From assembly GCA_022495995.1 (NCBI GenBank), contig JAFEMH010004892.1:1-64000 (forward strand): a stretch of 64,000 nucleotides of DNA, given 5' to 3'. Below the pieces are notes generated by a model that saw nothing but the letters and a program-made list of their open reading frames with translations, had not been told where the DNA came from and searched no databases. The number at the start of each line of letters is the position of its first letter. Within the stretch, counting starts at the first letter, position 1. Shown one piece after another: positions 32,267 through 43,720 of this stretch. Both the position numbers and the translations under genes were made by a program. The stretch is from Adenophora triphylla var. japonica. Lineage: Eukaryota > Streptophyta > Magnoliopsida > Asterales > Campanulaceae.

Positions 32267-32854
32267 TATCAAATAAAACCATAATAAACTACACTAAATT
32301 TATTTTTTTATTTAAAATGTAATACTATACTCGTTCCACTAAAAGTTCCAATTGGTGAAAGATGCAATCAATAGGATTTTCCTAATCCCCCTTACCGAAT
32401 GGAAGAGCGTGAAATTCTTTTTCCTTTCTGCAGGGACCAGGATATTTAGAATAAAGAGATAATTGCAGAAAAAACCCTGTACAAGTTTTCTCATTGCAAT
32501 TTAAACCTTGTACATAAATAAATTGCCAAAAAAAAACTTGTACAAAGAATTCCATAGCAATTTAAACCTTCTGTTAATGAGGCTTTAAAATACCAAACAG
32601 ATATCCATGTCAGCGGCTTACTTGGCGGATGACTCAGCTTTGGCGGGAGAAATGAGTCTTTTCCACCATTTTGTTGCTAAAACCAGTTTTTAATGGATTT
32701 ATGTACCCATTTTAATACTTCTTTACTAGAATAAAATATTTCACTTGTTCTATATTATTTATAACACTTTTTCCATCAAAAATAAATATTGCATTTTTAA
32801 ATAAATAATTTGATTTGTTAATGACATAAATAATGTTAAAATAAATAAAACATA

Positions 32855-33129
32855 CTCCCTCCGTCCCATAGATTTATGGACTTTTGGGTTTTGCACGGGG
32901 ATTAAGGAGGAAATATTATATTGAAAGTGTTGTGAGTGTGAAAATAAAATAGGAGAGAGAATGAGTGGAGAGAATAGTAAATTATAATGGTGATGTGAGT
33001 ATTAAAATAATGTATGAGAGAGAATGAGTGGAGGGAATAGTAAAGATTCCTTTCCATTTTGGGAAAGTTAGATATTATTGTGGGACGCCCAAAATAGAAA
33101 GTTTACATATTATTGTGGGACGGAGGGAG
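32855..33129. mobile_element. Stowaway-type MITE nested in the MULE
   Basis: 275 bp; termini CTCCCTCCGTCCCATAGA and (reverse complement) CTCCCTCCGTCCCACAAT; TA on both sides (32853-32854 and 33130-33131). The interior carries two ATATTATTGTGGGACG direct repeats and two GAGAGAATGAGTGGAG repeats. Non-coding. Confidence 0.9.
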
Positions 33130-33419
33130 TATATCCAAAAAAATAACAAGTCGATTAATGATCAACAATGGAGCGGAGAAACAGTATACAAGATGAGATC
33201 ATACTATCACTTCCATTTCAAAAATACACACTCAGTGTATCAACTGAGATCACATAATCACTTCCATTTCAAAAAAGGTTGTGCATAAACATTGATTCAT
33301 GTCTTCCCATTAAAAATTTACCCAAAATACATATCAATACTGACATGAAATCTAAAACGTAACAGTCATAAAATATAGTCACAATCCAGGGCCATATGTG
33401 ATTCAATATTCCTACACTA

Positions 33420-36274
33420 TGTCATTTCTATCCATCACCAAACATTGCAGATCACCGCTTCTTTTGTTAGCTGCAGCTTGTAAAGAACCAAGTGTCACAA
33501 CACATTGCCCTTTTTTCATGAAGGAATGACTGATCTGCACTTTTCCAATGTTGACGATGGATTGTGATGCCTGTTAAAAATAAATTTAATATTACACAAG
33601 TAAATAAATCAGTAAAATAAAAAATACATAACAAATAAATTTCCAAAAAATTCAAATTTGTTCTTGATTAAAAACAAATATGAATTTGTTTGGACATTCA
33701 TTTTGGGGCATAGGTAGTAAAAAGCTATACATACATTAGCATTGTTTCCCTTATTCACTTCATCCATTTTTTGCTTACTTTGACTTGCCCTCCATAATTT
33801 TGCCATCACCTCTACAAAACTTTCTTTTATGGCCCTGCAATAACATTTCAACATGTTCAATGGATACAAGGAGATGACTATCATTTTAAAGACTTAAATA
33901 TTACCTGAGTTATTTGACTTTGAATTTCAGGGGTTACATGCTCTTCTTGTACTTGCTCGAAGATAGGTTGTTTATCAGAAAAAGATACTTGATCAAATCC
34001 TGTCGTAGATGGGCATTTTCTTTTGTTATGCCCAATTTTCTTACAAATAGAACATGTCACACTTTTCTTCTTCTCATTAGTAACCTCAATAGGTTTACTT
34101 GGACATATTCTTATGCTGTGTCCAAGAACTTTACAATAAGAACATACTATTCCACCCTTCCTGCCAAGCTTCATTTCAGCACTACCACCACTTCCACCAC
34201 CTTGATTTAGAACTTCACTCACAATTGATTCTCATCAGGCTCTTTCCTCCTTAATTTCTTGGGCCTCCCAGCTTTCTTCCTGCTAATTTGAGGAATGATA
34301 GGAGGCAACCCAGTTTTTAGCCACATCTCTGGACCATGAATCGGATAAACTGTGTTATTATATGTTTTGATATATAAGTCCCTCTTATACCAATCACCAC
34401 AAACTCCTCAACCTTTAAATCCTTACAACACAAAGCTGAGATGGCATGAGTACATGGTATCCCAGTTAGATCCCATCTTCTACATGAGCATGTCTTGTTA
34501 TCTACATCAACAACATATTGTATTCCCTTACTTAAAACCTCAAACTTTTAACTTCCTGACCATGATGGTGTACAATGAGTTGATGCAATCTTGATTTTTT
34601 TGACTATGGCCTAAATCTTGGGACAAAGCAATCCTTTACATTTAATCATCTAATCCCGTAGCACATGTGTTCTTCTCATTAAAATTCTCCTAATCTTCTC
34701 TAACATGGTGATAAGAGGTTTATCCCTAGCCTCTAGTATTGCTGCATTAAAACTTTCACACAAGTTGTTTAGAAGAATGTCACATTGTGGTTCTGTGCTG
34801 AAGTGAGACCTTGACCATTGTTGAGGTGGCTTACCATTAAGCCACTTGAATGCTTCTACATTTATGTCCTTCAAGCTTTCCATGGATTTTTCAAAAAACT
34901 GAGGAATAGATGCTCTTCCACATTCCCATAATTTGTCTTTAAGTACTAATCCTTTATGCAATAACTTGAAATTATTATAAAGATGTCTCACACAAAATCT
35001 ATGCTCAGAGTTAGGGCATTCTAGTTCAAGTGCTGGAACTAGACCCTGCATTAAAAAAAAATCTTAAATCAATGACATTTACTATAGAAAATCACATAAA
35101 ACAATCGCCAATTAATAATGTAACCATTTACCTTTTGCTTGTCTGACATAAAACTCCAATGTAAAGAGTTGTTCATTTTAATGTCATTCTTTAATAGCTC
35201 CAGAAACAAAACCCTAGACTTCTTGTTTTCACTTTCCACAACGGCATAAGCAAACGGATAAATACAATTATTTCCATCAATTCCCACAGAACTTAATAGT
35301 ATTCCTCCTTGGGGTCCTTTTAAGTGGCACCTATCCAATCCAATAATAGGTCTACAACTTCCAGAAATCCTTTTTTCAATGGTGCAAGGCAAATGTAAAG
35401 TCTTTCAAATACAACACCATTCGTCTTCAACTCTACTGTTGAACCAGGAATCATTCTCCTTAGTTATTCACAATAATCATTCAACCTTTTGAATTGCTCC
35501 TCAACTGTTTCATGGATCATTTTCAATGCTAGTTGCTTAGCTCTAAAACACTTATCCCTGGAACCATTTACTGTGTGCTATCTCCAAATATCAGCTTGTA
35601 ATGACTCCAATGGCATTTTTTTGGTTCGACCTAATTCTTTCCAAGTACTCATTAGCAATCCATTTTGCTCTCACATTCTTATTAAAAAGACTCCTAGAAC
35701 AGTTGTGGACTGGGTTGTATGTTTTAATCTGAAATTCTTCTTTAACTTGGACCTTAGATAACAATATAACCCAATCAGAACCTTCCGTACACACTACCCT
35801 CACTCTATCCTTTTCACTTTTAGCATACTTTATCTCTTTCCCCAATTTTACAGCATGTTATGTAACAGCAGCTTAAAACTCCTTTACCGTACAAAATTTC
35901 ATCCCAACCATAAACTTAGGGTTACTCATATCGGAGTTCCTATTAAATTTCGAAAAAGTTACATATTTATGTTCAGTTTCCTCATCGCTTGAATCTAAGC
36001 TATTTAAATCATCATCAGAAGCATCATAATAATCTTCAAATTCCTCCGTCTCAACCTCGACATCAAGAAATGCAAAATCACCAATATCTTTTCCGTTGTA
36101 GCTTTTCTTATTTTGAAGCCCACCCCATTCAACATCCTCATCAACATTAGCATCAAACAATTGATCATCAACATCATAATGACTGTCACAAAAATCTTGT
36201 AGTTCATTTGGGCCATGATAATCCACATTATTTTCCTCAACATAATCCTCATCTTCATCATGTTCCTCTTCCAT
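33420..36274 (-). pseudogene. MuDR-type transposase pseudogene with SWIM and CCHC fingers
   Basis: From the N-terminus: acidic region (36274 down to 35873), then the MuDR DNA-binding domain (35845-35591: RVRVVCTEGSDW, FQIKTYNPVHNCSR), then the MULE DDE core (35392-35069: IIGLDRCHLKGPQGGILLSS with the first Asp, YPFAYAVVESENK). An intron with GT..AG ends lies at about 35131-35046; the next exon (to 34650) gives GLVPALE, FCVRHLYNNF and the C-terminal Glu helix. A SWIM finger CSCRRWDLTGIPCTHAIS lies near 34500-34450, a GRPKK AT-hook-like motif near 34260, then two zinc knuckles CSYCKVLGHSIRIC and CSICKKIGHNKRKC (34222-33881). Two stops between 35875 and 35845 and frame breaks near 35590 and 35390 inactivate it. 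Confidence 0.88.
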
Positions 36275-36546
36275 ATCCCCTACAACAGCTTGTCCACCAT
36301 CAATCTGATTCCGTAAATTTTCATTAAGTTGTGATTCACTACTTAAATCAAAATCTAGCTCAATCTCTTAACCAACATTGCTTGAATCGACATGACTTTG
36401 AAACTCTTTACGATGAGCTTTTTCAAAGTAGATGCAGAACACTCTGTTTCTAGAAATTTTGTCCAATATGTTAATGTTAAAATCATGTGTTGCCATGAAT
36501 GTTGTCCCAAGTGTTGCAAACCAGTGTTGCCACTGGTGTTGCCACA

Positions 36547-36574
36547 AGTGTTGCCATTTGGAATTGGCAACACT
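36547..36574. repeat. Perfect inverted micro-repeat in element D LTR
   Basis: AGTGTTGCCA (36547-36556), 8-base loop, TGGCAACACT (36565-36574): 10-bp perfect arms. Three further direct copies of GTGTTGC lie just upstream (from 36502). Confidence 0.9.
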
Positions 36575-37371
36575 GATTTAGTTACTGTATTTTTCACAAA
36601 TATTAATGTGTAAATTAATGTTTATATAACAGTAGTTAGTCACCTTAAAATGAGCTTGAAAAGAGCAACAGAAACTGTCCAGGCGAGAGTTACGAGAAGA
36701 AGAAATTAACAAATAAACATGTGTTTATTTGTTTAATTAATGACCAAGCAAAGAGATATTTTATTCAGCTATTCTGGGGGAGAACAAGTCAGAGTACAAG
36801 GCATCTAAAGCTGAGAGGTACAAGCAAGAGAAGCAAGAGAAGACTAGGTCTCTTACATATGAGGCGAGTGGCTAAAATGGAGGAAACAAACTCCAAGCTG
36901 TTGCTGATCATTTTGAGTAGGCTCCAAGACTTTGTGGCCTATAAATAGTACAGTGGATCTTCATTGAAGATCATCCAATTCAGAAAACGCAAATCTGCAC
37001 AAGAAGTAGAATTCTGCTCTCAAGTGTTGCCATTCAAGTGTCGGCAACACTCAGTCCAACACTCGAGAATTTCATATAGATTTTTATATTTTTGTGAGGT
37101 TTTGAGTGTTCATTTTCAGAGAGAATTCGTGTATATGTTGTTCCTTATATCAGGGTTCGTTTATCATTAAGAAACTTCTTCGACCTTGTATTGAATTCAT
37201 ATTATTAATAGAAAGGTCTTGCCTTTAAGGCACCCATCAAGTTATATATTTATATAACTTGATAAAAATTATATTCTTGTGTATTGCTTTAATTCTTCCG
37301 CTGCAATTTATATTTATTTCTATTGATTTGTGTTTTTTTAGAATTGGTGTATGTGTTGTTGTTAGTGTTGC

Positions 37372-37390
37372 CAACACTAAAGACAACACT
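37372..37390. repeat. Near-perfect palindrome in element D LTR (U5)
   Basis: TTAGTGTTG, one C, CAACACTAA: 9-bp arms with a single-base centre. A further ACAACACTTG follows at 37394-37403. Confidence 0.9.
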
Positions 37391-37453
37391 TGTGAGTTTC
37401 GTCTCACCTTGTGAGTTTCACCTCACTTGTTCTAAGCCATAGACAATTTCAAT

Positions 37454-37465
37454 TGGTATCAGAGC
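37454..37465 (+). promoter_or_regulatory. Element D primer-binding site (tRNA-Met)
   Basis: TGGTATCAGAGC, two bases after the LTR end, complementary to initiator tRNA-Met. Confidence 0.9.
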
Positions 37466-37503
37466 CTAGCACTTGACATACTAAGTGTTTAGATCCTTTT
37501 GTC

Positions 37504-39430
37504 ATGGCTTATGATCCTGCAAACCCTAATCAAAAGAGATTACCGGTTTTAGACGGATCTAATTATGCTTATTGGAAGATTCGCCTACGCTCGCATATCA
37601 AATCAATTGATCTTCGGGCTTGGCGATCTATTTTAAATGGTTATTCTGTTCCAATGCTTCCTTCGGATGACGATGGTGACGTTCAAGTCAAACCTGAATT
37701 CGAGTGGACAATTGAAGAGAATAATCTTGCTAGTTTCAATGAAAAGGCACTGAATGCCATCTATGAATGGGTTGACATGCATATGTTCAAACTCATTCAA
37801 AATAGCCCCTGCAAAAGATGCTTGGGATACTTTACAAAGATTTTGTGAAGGAGATGGCAGTGTTCGAGAAACAAAGCTTAGAGGTCTCACTAGTAGATTT
37901 GAAAGATTAAGAATGGGTGAAAACGAAGACATCTCGTCTTATTTTGAAAAGTTGATTGATATTTCAAATGCTTGTCAAGTATTAGGGGAGCCTTTTACAA
38001 ATAAACAACTTGTTTCAAAAGCTATTCGTACTCTTCCCGAACGTTTTAATATTAAAGTTTCAGCTATTGAAGAGGCCCATAATCTTTCAACAATGGACAT
38101 TAACTCCTTAATGAGTATTTTGAAAAACTTTGAGTTGAATCTCAATGAACAAACGGAGGCTTCTAAAGGCAAGAATATTGCCTTAAAAGTCGAATCTTCG
38201 GACACATGTGTGGATGATGAAGATGAAGTCTTCGAGGAGTTAGATGAAAATACTAGTGTAGCTTTACTTGCAAAGAGATATAATTCTATGGTTAGAAAAT
38301 TTAACAAAGTACAGGTAAAAGCTAAGGACCAAACGGCCAAAACCTCTAGTTTTGTGCCAAGGAGAGGTCCTCCTCCAAATCAAAAGGATACCCCACCTAG
38401 GCGTGCATCCTCAGAAAAGATTCGGTCCGATCCTAAGTACATTGAATCTATTCAATGTCATGCTTGTTCCGGTTGGGGTCACTATGCCAATGAATGTGCT
38501 AACACCTTGAGAAAGGCGGGCAAAAATTTGTGGGTATCTCTTAGTGATGGAGAGGAGGAAGGAACAGAGAAAGAAGAAAAGACGGATCAAGTGGTCATGA
38601 TGGCCACGGTAGAGGAGCTACCTTCGACAGAAAGAGTTACTTCAAGTGTTGTTCCAAATTTGACAACACTTGACACAACATTGGTGACTTCTTCAGAAAG
38701 TGTAGCCCCAAGTGTCGTCCATGAATTGGCAACACTTGGCACAACACTCAGCAGGTATGAGTCTTTAAATAATCTTAATTTACATGGTTCTACTGATTTA
38801 AATTCAGAGGAGTTTATAGAGGATGATCTTGATAAAGATGAGCTCATTTGTGAATTAAAAAACATCTATAAATCTCTCCTCGTGGAATGGAAAAAGGAGA
38901 ACAAGATGGTGGTTTTCTTGAAAACGGAAAATCAGGATCTTAAGAACTCCTTGACTCGGCTAGAAGCTCAACTCAGTAGGAGAGACTTGGATCTTGATAA
39001 AATCAAGGCCAAACTCAACCTAGCCGAATCCACCTTCAAAAAACTCAACACGAGTTCATCCAAATTGGATGAAATACTCAATTTGAGTAAGCCTCTGAAA
39101 GCTGGTCTTGGGTTCCAAGAATCACTTGAAAGTATTACCTCTTCCTTGTTTGATGTTGAAACTAATAATTGTTTTGTAAAAGAGCGTGTCAAGGGAAAGG
39201 GTAGCACTTCTAGTGATACTCCCGATCAATCCAATGAATGTGGATCTTGTCACAAAGCCGGACATTTAAAATCGCATTGCTTTTTTTCTTCAAAAGAAAA
39301 TGTCCAGTCTTCAAGTGTTGCCTCAAGTGTCGCCAATTTCTCAGTGGCAACACTCATGGCAACATCGGTGAACGTAAATTCAGATTTTCAAAAAGGGTTG
39401 GTTACCCAAGGAAAACTGAAATGCTATGTT
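37504..39430 (+). pseudogene. Element D gag
   Basis: ATG at 37504; the first 114 codons carry the DUF4219/UBN2-type gag start (RLPVLDGSNYAYWKIRLRSH). A one-base frameshift at ~37795-37810 moves the core into the next frame (37754-39628: AWDTLQRFCEGDGSVRETKL, then RFERLRMGENEDISSYFEKL). Zinc knuckles are CHACSGWGHYANEC (~38457) and CGSCHKAGHLKSHC (~39238), both CX2CX4HX4C. Between them a ~250-residue linker contains a Leu/Lys/Glu-rich coiled-coil-like stretch (ENQDLKNSLTRLEAQL) and the VAPSV/ATLGTTL-type phrases encoded by micro-repeats. It would assemble the particle and bind element RNA. Confidence 0.87.
38642..38673. repeat. Perfect 11-bp inverted micro-repeat inside element D gag
   Basis: TCAAGTGTTGT (38642-38652), 10-base loop, ACAACACTTGA (38663-38673). 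A second, one-mismatch hairpin of the same kind lies at 38708-38739 (CCAAGTGTCG ... CAACACTTGG). Both are translated in the gag frame. Confidence 0.92.
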
Positions 39431-39439
39431 ATTTATACG

Positions 39440-41003
39440 GCTTTAAGGACTAACATTGCAGGAACTTGGTACTTTGATAGTGGTTGTTCACGTCATACAA
39501 CGGGTACAAAATCATTCCTACCGCAGTACCAACCTATTCAAGGAGGCTCGGTGACTTATGGTGGTGGAGGCAAGAGTGAAATAGTTGGTAAAGGAACACT
39601 TTGGATATTGTTGGTTTTCCTCCTTTGAAAAATGTCTTGCACGTAGATGGTTTACTTGGTAATTTAATTAGCATTAGCCAACTATGTGATGACAATTTGG
39701 AGGTAAAATTCAATAAAAATACTGTGAAGTGTTTGATAACACTAACTTTTGTGTCATGACTGGAATAAGATCAAGTGATAATTGCTATCCGGTTGGTAAT
39801 AAATCGGTGTGCAATTTGACAAAACTTGATGATATAAGGTTATGGCATCAAAAGTTAGGTCATTCTCATTATAGGAATCTTGAGAAGATTATCAAACATA
39901 ATGCCGTCAAAGGTGTTCCTAAACTAAACCTCAAAGACACCGTGATGTGTGGTGACTGTCAAAAGGGTAAGCAAACTCGTGTTGCTCACCGTGTTGAACA
40001 ACACAATGAGCAACACTCAGGAACAACACATTGTTTTCAGCTTCTACATATGGACTTGATGGGTCCTATTGAGGTAGAAAGCTTGGGAGGTAAGAAGTAT
40101 GTTTATGTGATAGTTGATGATTTTTCTAGGTTTACATGGGTGTATTTCTTAAGAGAAAAATCTGAAACTTTTGATAAATTTACTCACTTAGTCTCTAAAA
40201 TCAAAAACATGTTTTGTTCTCCTATTTTTCGAATAAGGTCAGATCATGGTAGAGAGTTTGAAAACATCTCCTTTGCTACATTTTGTAGTAAAAAGGGGAT
40301 ACACCATTAATTTTCAGCACCCAAAACACCACAACAAAATGGTGTTGCTGAAAGAAAAAATAGGACTTTAATGGAGATGGCTCGTGTTATGCTAATTGCT
40401 AGAAATATTTCTAAAGGTTTTTGGGCCGAAGTATTAAACACAGCTTGTCACACTACGAATAGAGTTTTCTTAAGACCCGGTACTACTATGACACCATATG
40501 AGATTTTAAATGGAAAGAAACCTACGGTTCACTATTTTCACGTATTTGGGTGTTTGTGCTATATTTTAAACGACCGGGAATACTTAGGAAAACTAGATTC
40601 CAAGAGTGACAAAGCCATCTTTCTGGGCTACTCTCAAAACAGTCATGCTTATCGAGTCTATAATCTGAGGTTAAAAGTGATTCAAGAATCGGTAAATATT
40701 GAATTTAACGATTACTTGAGTGCTACAGGAGAACCAGCTGATGATATACCTCTGACCTTGCTGGAAGAAGTCGAACAGAGGGCTGGAACAGAAACTGATT
40801 CGGCCAGTGCAGCCACAGATTCAAGTGTTGCTCCGAGTGTTGCCCACCGAAATGGCAACACCCGAGGCAACACAGAGAACAGAACAGTGGCTGGAAATCT
40901 CCGAGAGCAAAGTGACTGTAAGAAGAAGATGGATTGGTGTACCATCAAGGCAGGAGAGATCCCCCAGCTCGTATTAAAAATTATCATCCCATTACTCAAG
41001 TAA
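39440..41003 (+). pseudogene. Element D protease and integrase
   Basis: Protease active site WYFDSGCSRHTTG at ~39470. A frameshift after GKGTL near 39600 moves to a second frame (39729-40310): integrase zinc motif LWHQKLGHSHYRN ... CGDCQKGKQ, DDE core HMDLMGPIEVES, RSDHGREFENI. An in-frame TAA at 40308 (at the GIHH-EF position) splits it from QQNGVAERKNRTLMEMARV (40371-41003) and the C-terminal GKKPTVHYFHVFGCL module. The distal linker again holds SSVAPSVAH/GNTRGNT, written by micro-repeats at 40822-40885, followed by a frameshift near 40900. Confidence 0.87.
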
Positions 41004-41062
41004 TTGGTGATGTTAATGAAGGGGTTTGAACAAGAAATAAGGAGCCAGTAGACTACAGAGAT

Positions 41063-42651
41063 ATGGTTAGGTATGTGTGTATGTTCTCCACAAACTCTCA
41101 GGTAAAACACTCCTGTTTCGTTTCCTCTCTTGAACCAAAAAATGTGATTGAGGCTTTAAATGATAAATTCTGGATTCAAGCTATGCAAGAAGAGCTTGAA
41201 CAATTTACCCGTAATGAGGTTTGGTGTTTAGTTCCACGTCCTTTAAATACAAACATTATTGGAACTAAATGGATTTACAAAAACAAATCTGATGAATTGG
41301 GTAATATTGTTCGTAATAAAGCTCGTCTTGTGGCTCAAGGCTATACACAAGTGGAAGGAATCGACTTTGACGAGACCTTTGCACCTGTGGCTAGAATTGA
41401 GTCAATAAGACTGCTTCTTGCTATAGCCTGCTACCTCAAAATCACATTACACCAAATGGATGTCAAAGCGGCGTTCTTGAATGGGTACTTAGATAAAGAG
41501 ATCTATGTTGAGCAACCTAAAGGGTTTGAAGATCCATTCCACCCAGACCATGTATACAGACTTGATAAAGCCTTATATGGCTTGAAACAAGCTCCTCATG
41601 CATGGTATGGGCGTCTAACAAGTTTCCTTCTTGAATATGGATTTGTTAGAGAAGAAGCCGTTAGGACATTATTTATTCTTAGGGAAAATAAAGAGCTTGT
41701 CATTGCTCAGATCTATGTTGATGACTAATTTATGGTTCCACATCTAAAACATGTTTACAAAATTTTGTGGAAGCTATGACATCAACGTTCGAGATGAACA
41801 TGATAGGAGAACTTAATTATTTCCTAGGATTGCAGGTGAGACAGTCAGATGATGGAATCTTTATCTCTCAGAGCAAGTATGCTAAGAGTTTGGTGAAAAG
41901 ATTTGGATTGGAGAGTGCAAAGAGCTCTAAAATACCTATGGGATCATCTCTTAAGGTAACCAAAGATCAGGCAGGGGAGGATGTTGACCCAACTCTGTAT
42001 AGATCCATGATAGGTAGTCTTCTTTATCTTACTGCCAGCCGTCCCGATATTATGTTCAGCGTAGGTGTATGTGCTAGATATCAGTCTTCTCCTAAAATTT
42101 CTCACCTAAATGTTGTCAAGAAAATCATTAAGTATGTGTCTAGGACAAGTGAATTGGGAATCTGGTTCACCAAAGACACTAATACCAACTTAGTTGGTTT
42201 TAGTGACTCTGATTGGGCAGGGGATATAGATGATAGAAAGAGCACTAGTGGGGGTTGTTTTTTCTTGGGTAATAATCTTGTGTCATGGTACAGTTGCAAG
42301 CAAAATTGTGTCTCTCTCTCATTGCCGAATCAATATGTAGCGGTAGGGAGTTGTTGTTCACAATTAATATGGTTGAAACATATGCTTGACGACTATGGTC
42401 TAGATAGTAATATCTTAACCATGTATTGTGACAATTTGAGTGCTATAAACATCTCTAAAAACCCTGTACAACACTCACGCACAAAACACATTGATATCCG
42501 CCATCACTTTTTGAGAGATTTAGTAGAAAAGGAATTGATCCAAATAGAGCATATTGATACTAAACATCAACTTGCTGATATTTTGATCAAAGCCTTGGAC
42601 CATGAGAGATTTTCAAGTTTGAAAAAATCTCTTGGTTTATGCTTTCTATAA
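41063..42651 (+). pseudogene. Element D reverse transcriptase and RNase H
   Basis: RT from [20 protein letters not shown] through [63 protein letters not shown] to IYVDD (41713-41727), where a one-base deletion gives a stop (41726-41728). It resumes at 41767: FEMNMIGELNYFLGLQVRQS, SLLYLTASRPDIMFSVGV. RNase H: SDSDWAGDIDDRKSTSGGCF, LSLPNQYVAVGSCCSQLIWL, CDNLSAINISKNPVQHSRTK, KHQLADILIKAL, ending FSSLKKSLGLCFL. Motif style is that of Sireviruses. Apart from the single frameshift both halves are uninterrupted. Confidence 0.9.
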
Positions 42652-43500
42652 ATGCTATTTGTTTCAAGTGTTGCCATCAAGTGTTGCCAACACCGACTGA
42701 AACACTTTGTATTTGTTGTATATTATTTATAAAAAAAAAATAAAAAAAATATATATATATAGTTAGTTTAATTCCAAATGGGGGGCATTTACTGACCTTT
42801 TTGTTCTAGTATGTGTACATTCTTAAGGTTAACATTTTTTTTATAAAATACCCCTTTGTGCTTAAAGTGACAAAGTCACTTATATTATGTTGATATTGAA
42901 AAAAAAAAAGGCAAAGCTTGTTAAAATATTTTCAAAGGGAGTATAATGTAGTTGTTTTATACTAAGTATTAGGGACATGGAGCTCGCTACTACAGTGTAC
43001 CCTACTTGAAAGATATAAAACTTACTACATATAACTTTACACGTTTATAAAAAACTCGGGGCACGAAGCTCGCTACTACGATGCTTCCTTGTAAATAAAG
43101 AATATGTAAAGCTTGCTTAAAAATTTCCTAAGGAATGACAAGTTATATATGTTGAAAAAATATCAAGGGAATTTTATTTAAAAATGTTGCCTTGTGTGTC
43201 ACGCAACATTGCTAGTAACACATTAGTAGATGCTACATTATTTTTTTATTGTCTTATTTTTTTGTTTTTGTTAATTAAATTTTAAATTTCCAAAATTCTA
43301 TTTATTTACATTTAGAGTTTGTGAAATTTAAAAGGTTTTTAGCAAAAATTTTTATTTTGTCAAACTAAGTGTAATTTTATAATATCTATTTTTTTAAATT
43401 CATCTCTTTGAATTTTGAAAAACTCAATTTTATGGATATTACTAAAATTATGTTTAGTTATTATTAAAAATTATAAAAATTAAATTTTTTTTTTTCAAAA
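42652..43500 (+). other. Element D pol-ORF3 spacer with repeated motif
   Basis: Non-coding. It starts with two CAAGTGTTGCCA micro-repeats (42664-42690). Two ~37-bp segments with GGAGCTCGCTACTACAGTG (about 42979-42997) and CGAAGCTCGCTACTACGATG (about 43064-43083) match the repeats in element A's spacer. A purine tract AAATGGGGGGCA (~42776-42787) resembles an internal polypurine tract. Pyrimidine-rich sequence just before ORF3 (CTCTCTCACTCACTCTCTC, ~43632-43650) could be a 5' leader. Confidence 0.6.
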
Positions 43501-43720
43501 TGGCGGATAACTTGGCTGAGTTTGTTGGGATGTGTTTTGGATAAAAGTTTTTTTTTTAATTAATTTGAAGTTGTCAAATCAACTTAATAACCCTCATTAT
43601 TCCTCAACAAAACCCCTCCCCTCTAAACCCTCTCTCACTCACTCTCTCTTCCCGTTTCCCTCTCTCTCTAGGCGAAAACCTCAAACCCTCTCCCCTGTTC
43701 TTCGTCTTCTTCGATCCTCC

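Larger units (their letters stand above)
32455..36468 (-). mobile_element. Mutator-like element (MuDR type), decayed, right end cut by element D
   Basis: Minus-strand MULE with transposase exons at ~33420-36274. The probable left terminal repeat starts near 32455 (AGATAATTGCAGAAAAAACC) and includes two CTTGTACA-centred sub-repeats. At the right the sequence stops at 36468, where the LTR of element D begins (TGTTAATGTTA), so the other terminal repeat and 9-bp TSD are not seen here. A Stowaway MITE is nested in the 3' non-coding part. Confidence 0.75.
36469..37451 (+). repeat. Element D 5' LTR
   Basis: 983 bp, TGTTAATGTTAAAATCATG ... CAATTTCA; TG...CA. It aligns with element A's LTR at both ends and shares the TATATAACTTGATAAAA and AAGGCACCCATCAAG part. 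Micro-repeats of AAGTGTTGCC type cluster at 36484-36575, 37020-37065 and 37360-37400. The five bases before it (CAATA) are the candidate TSD. Confidence 0.8.
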
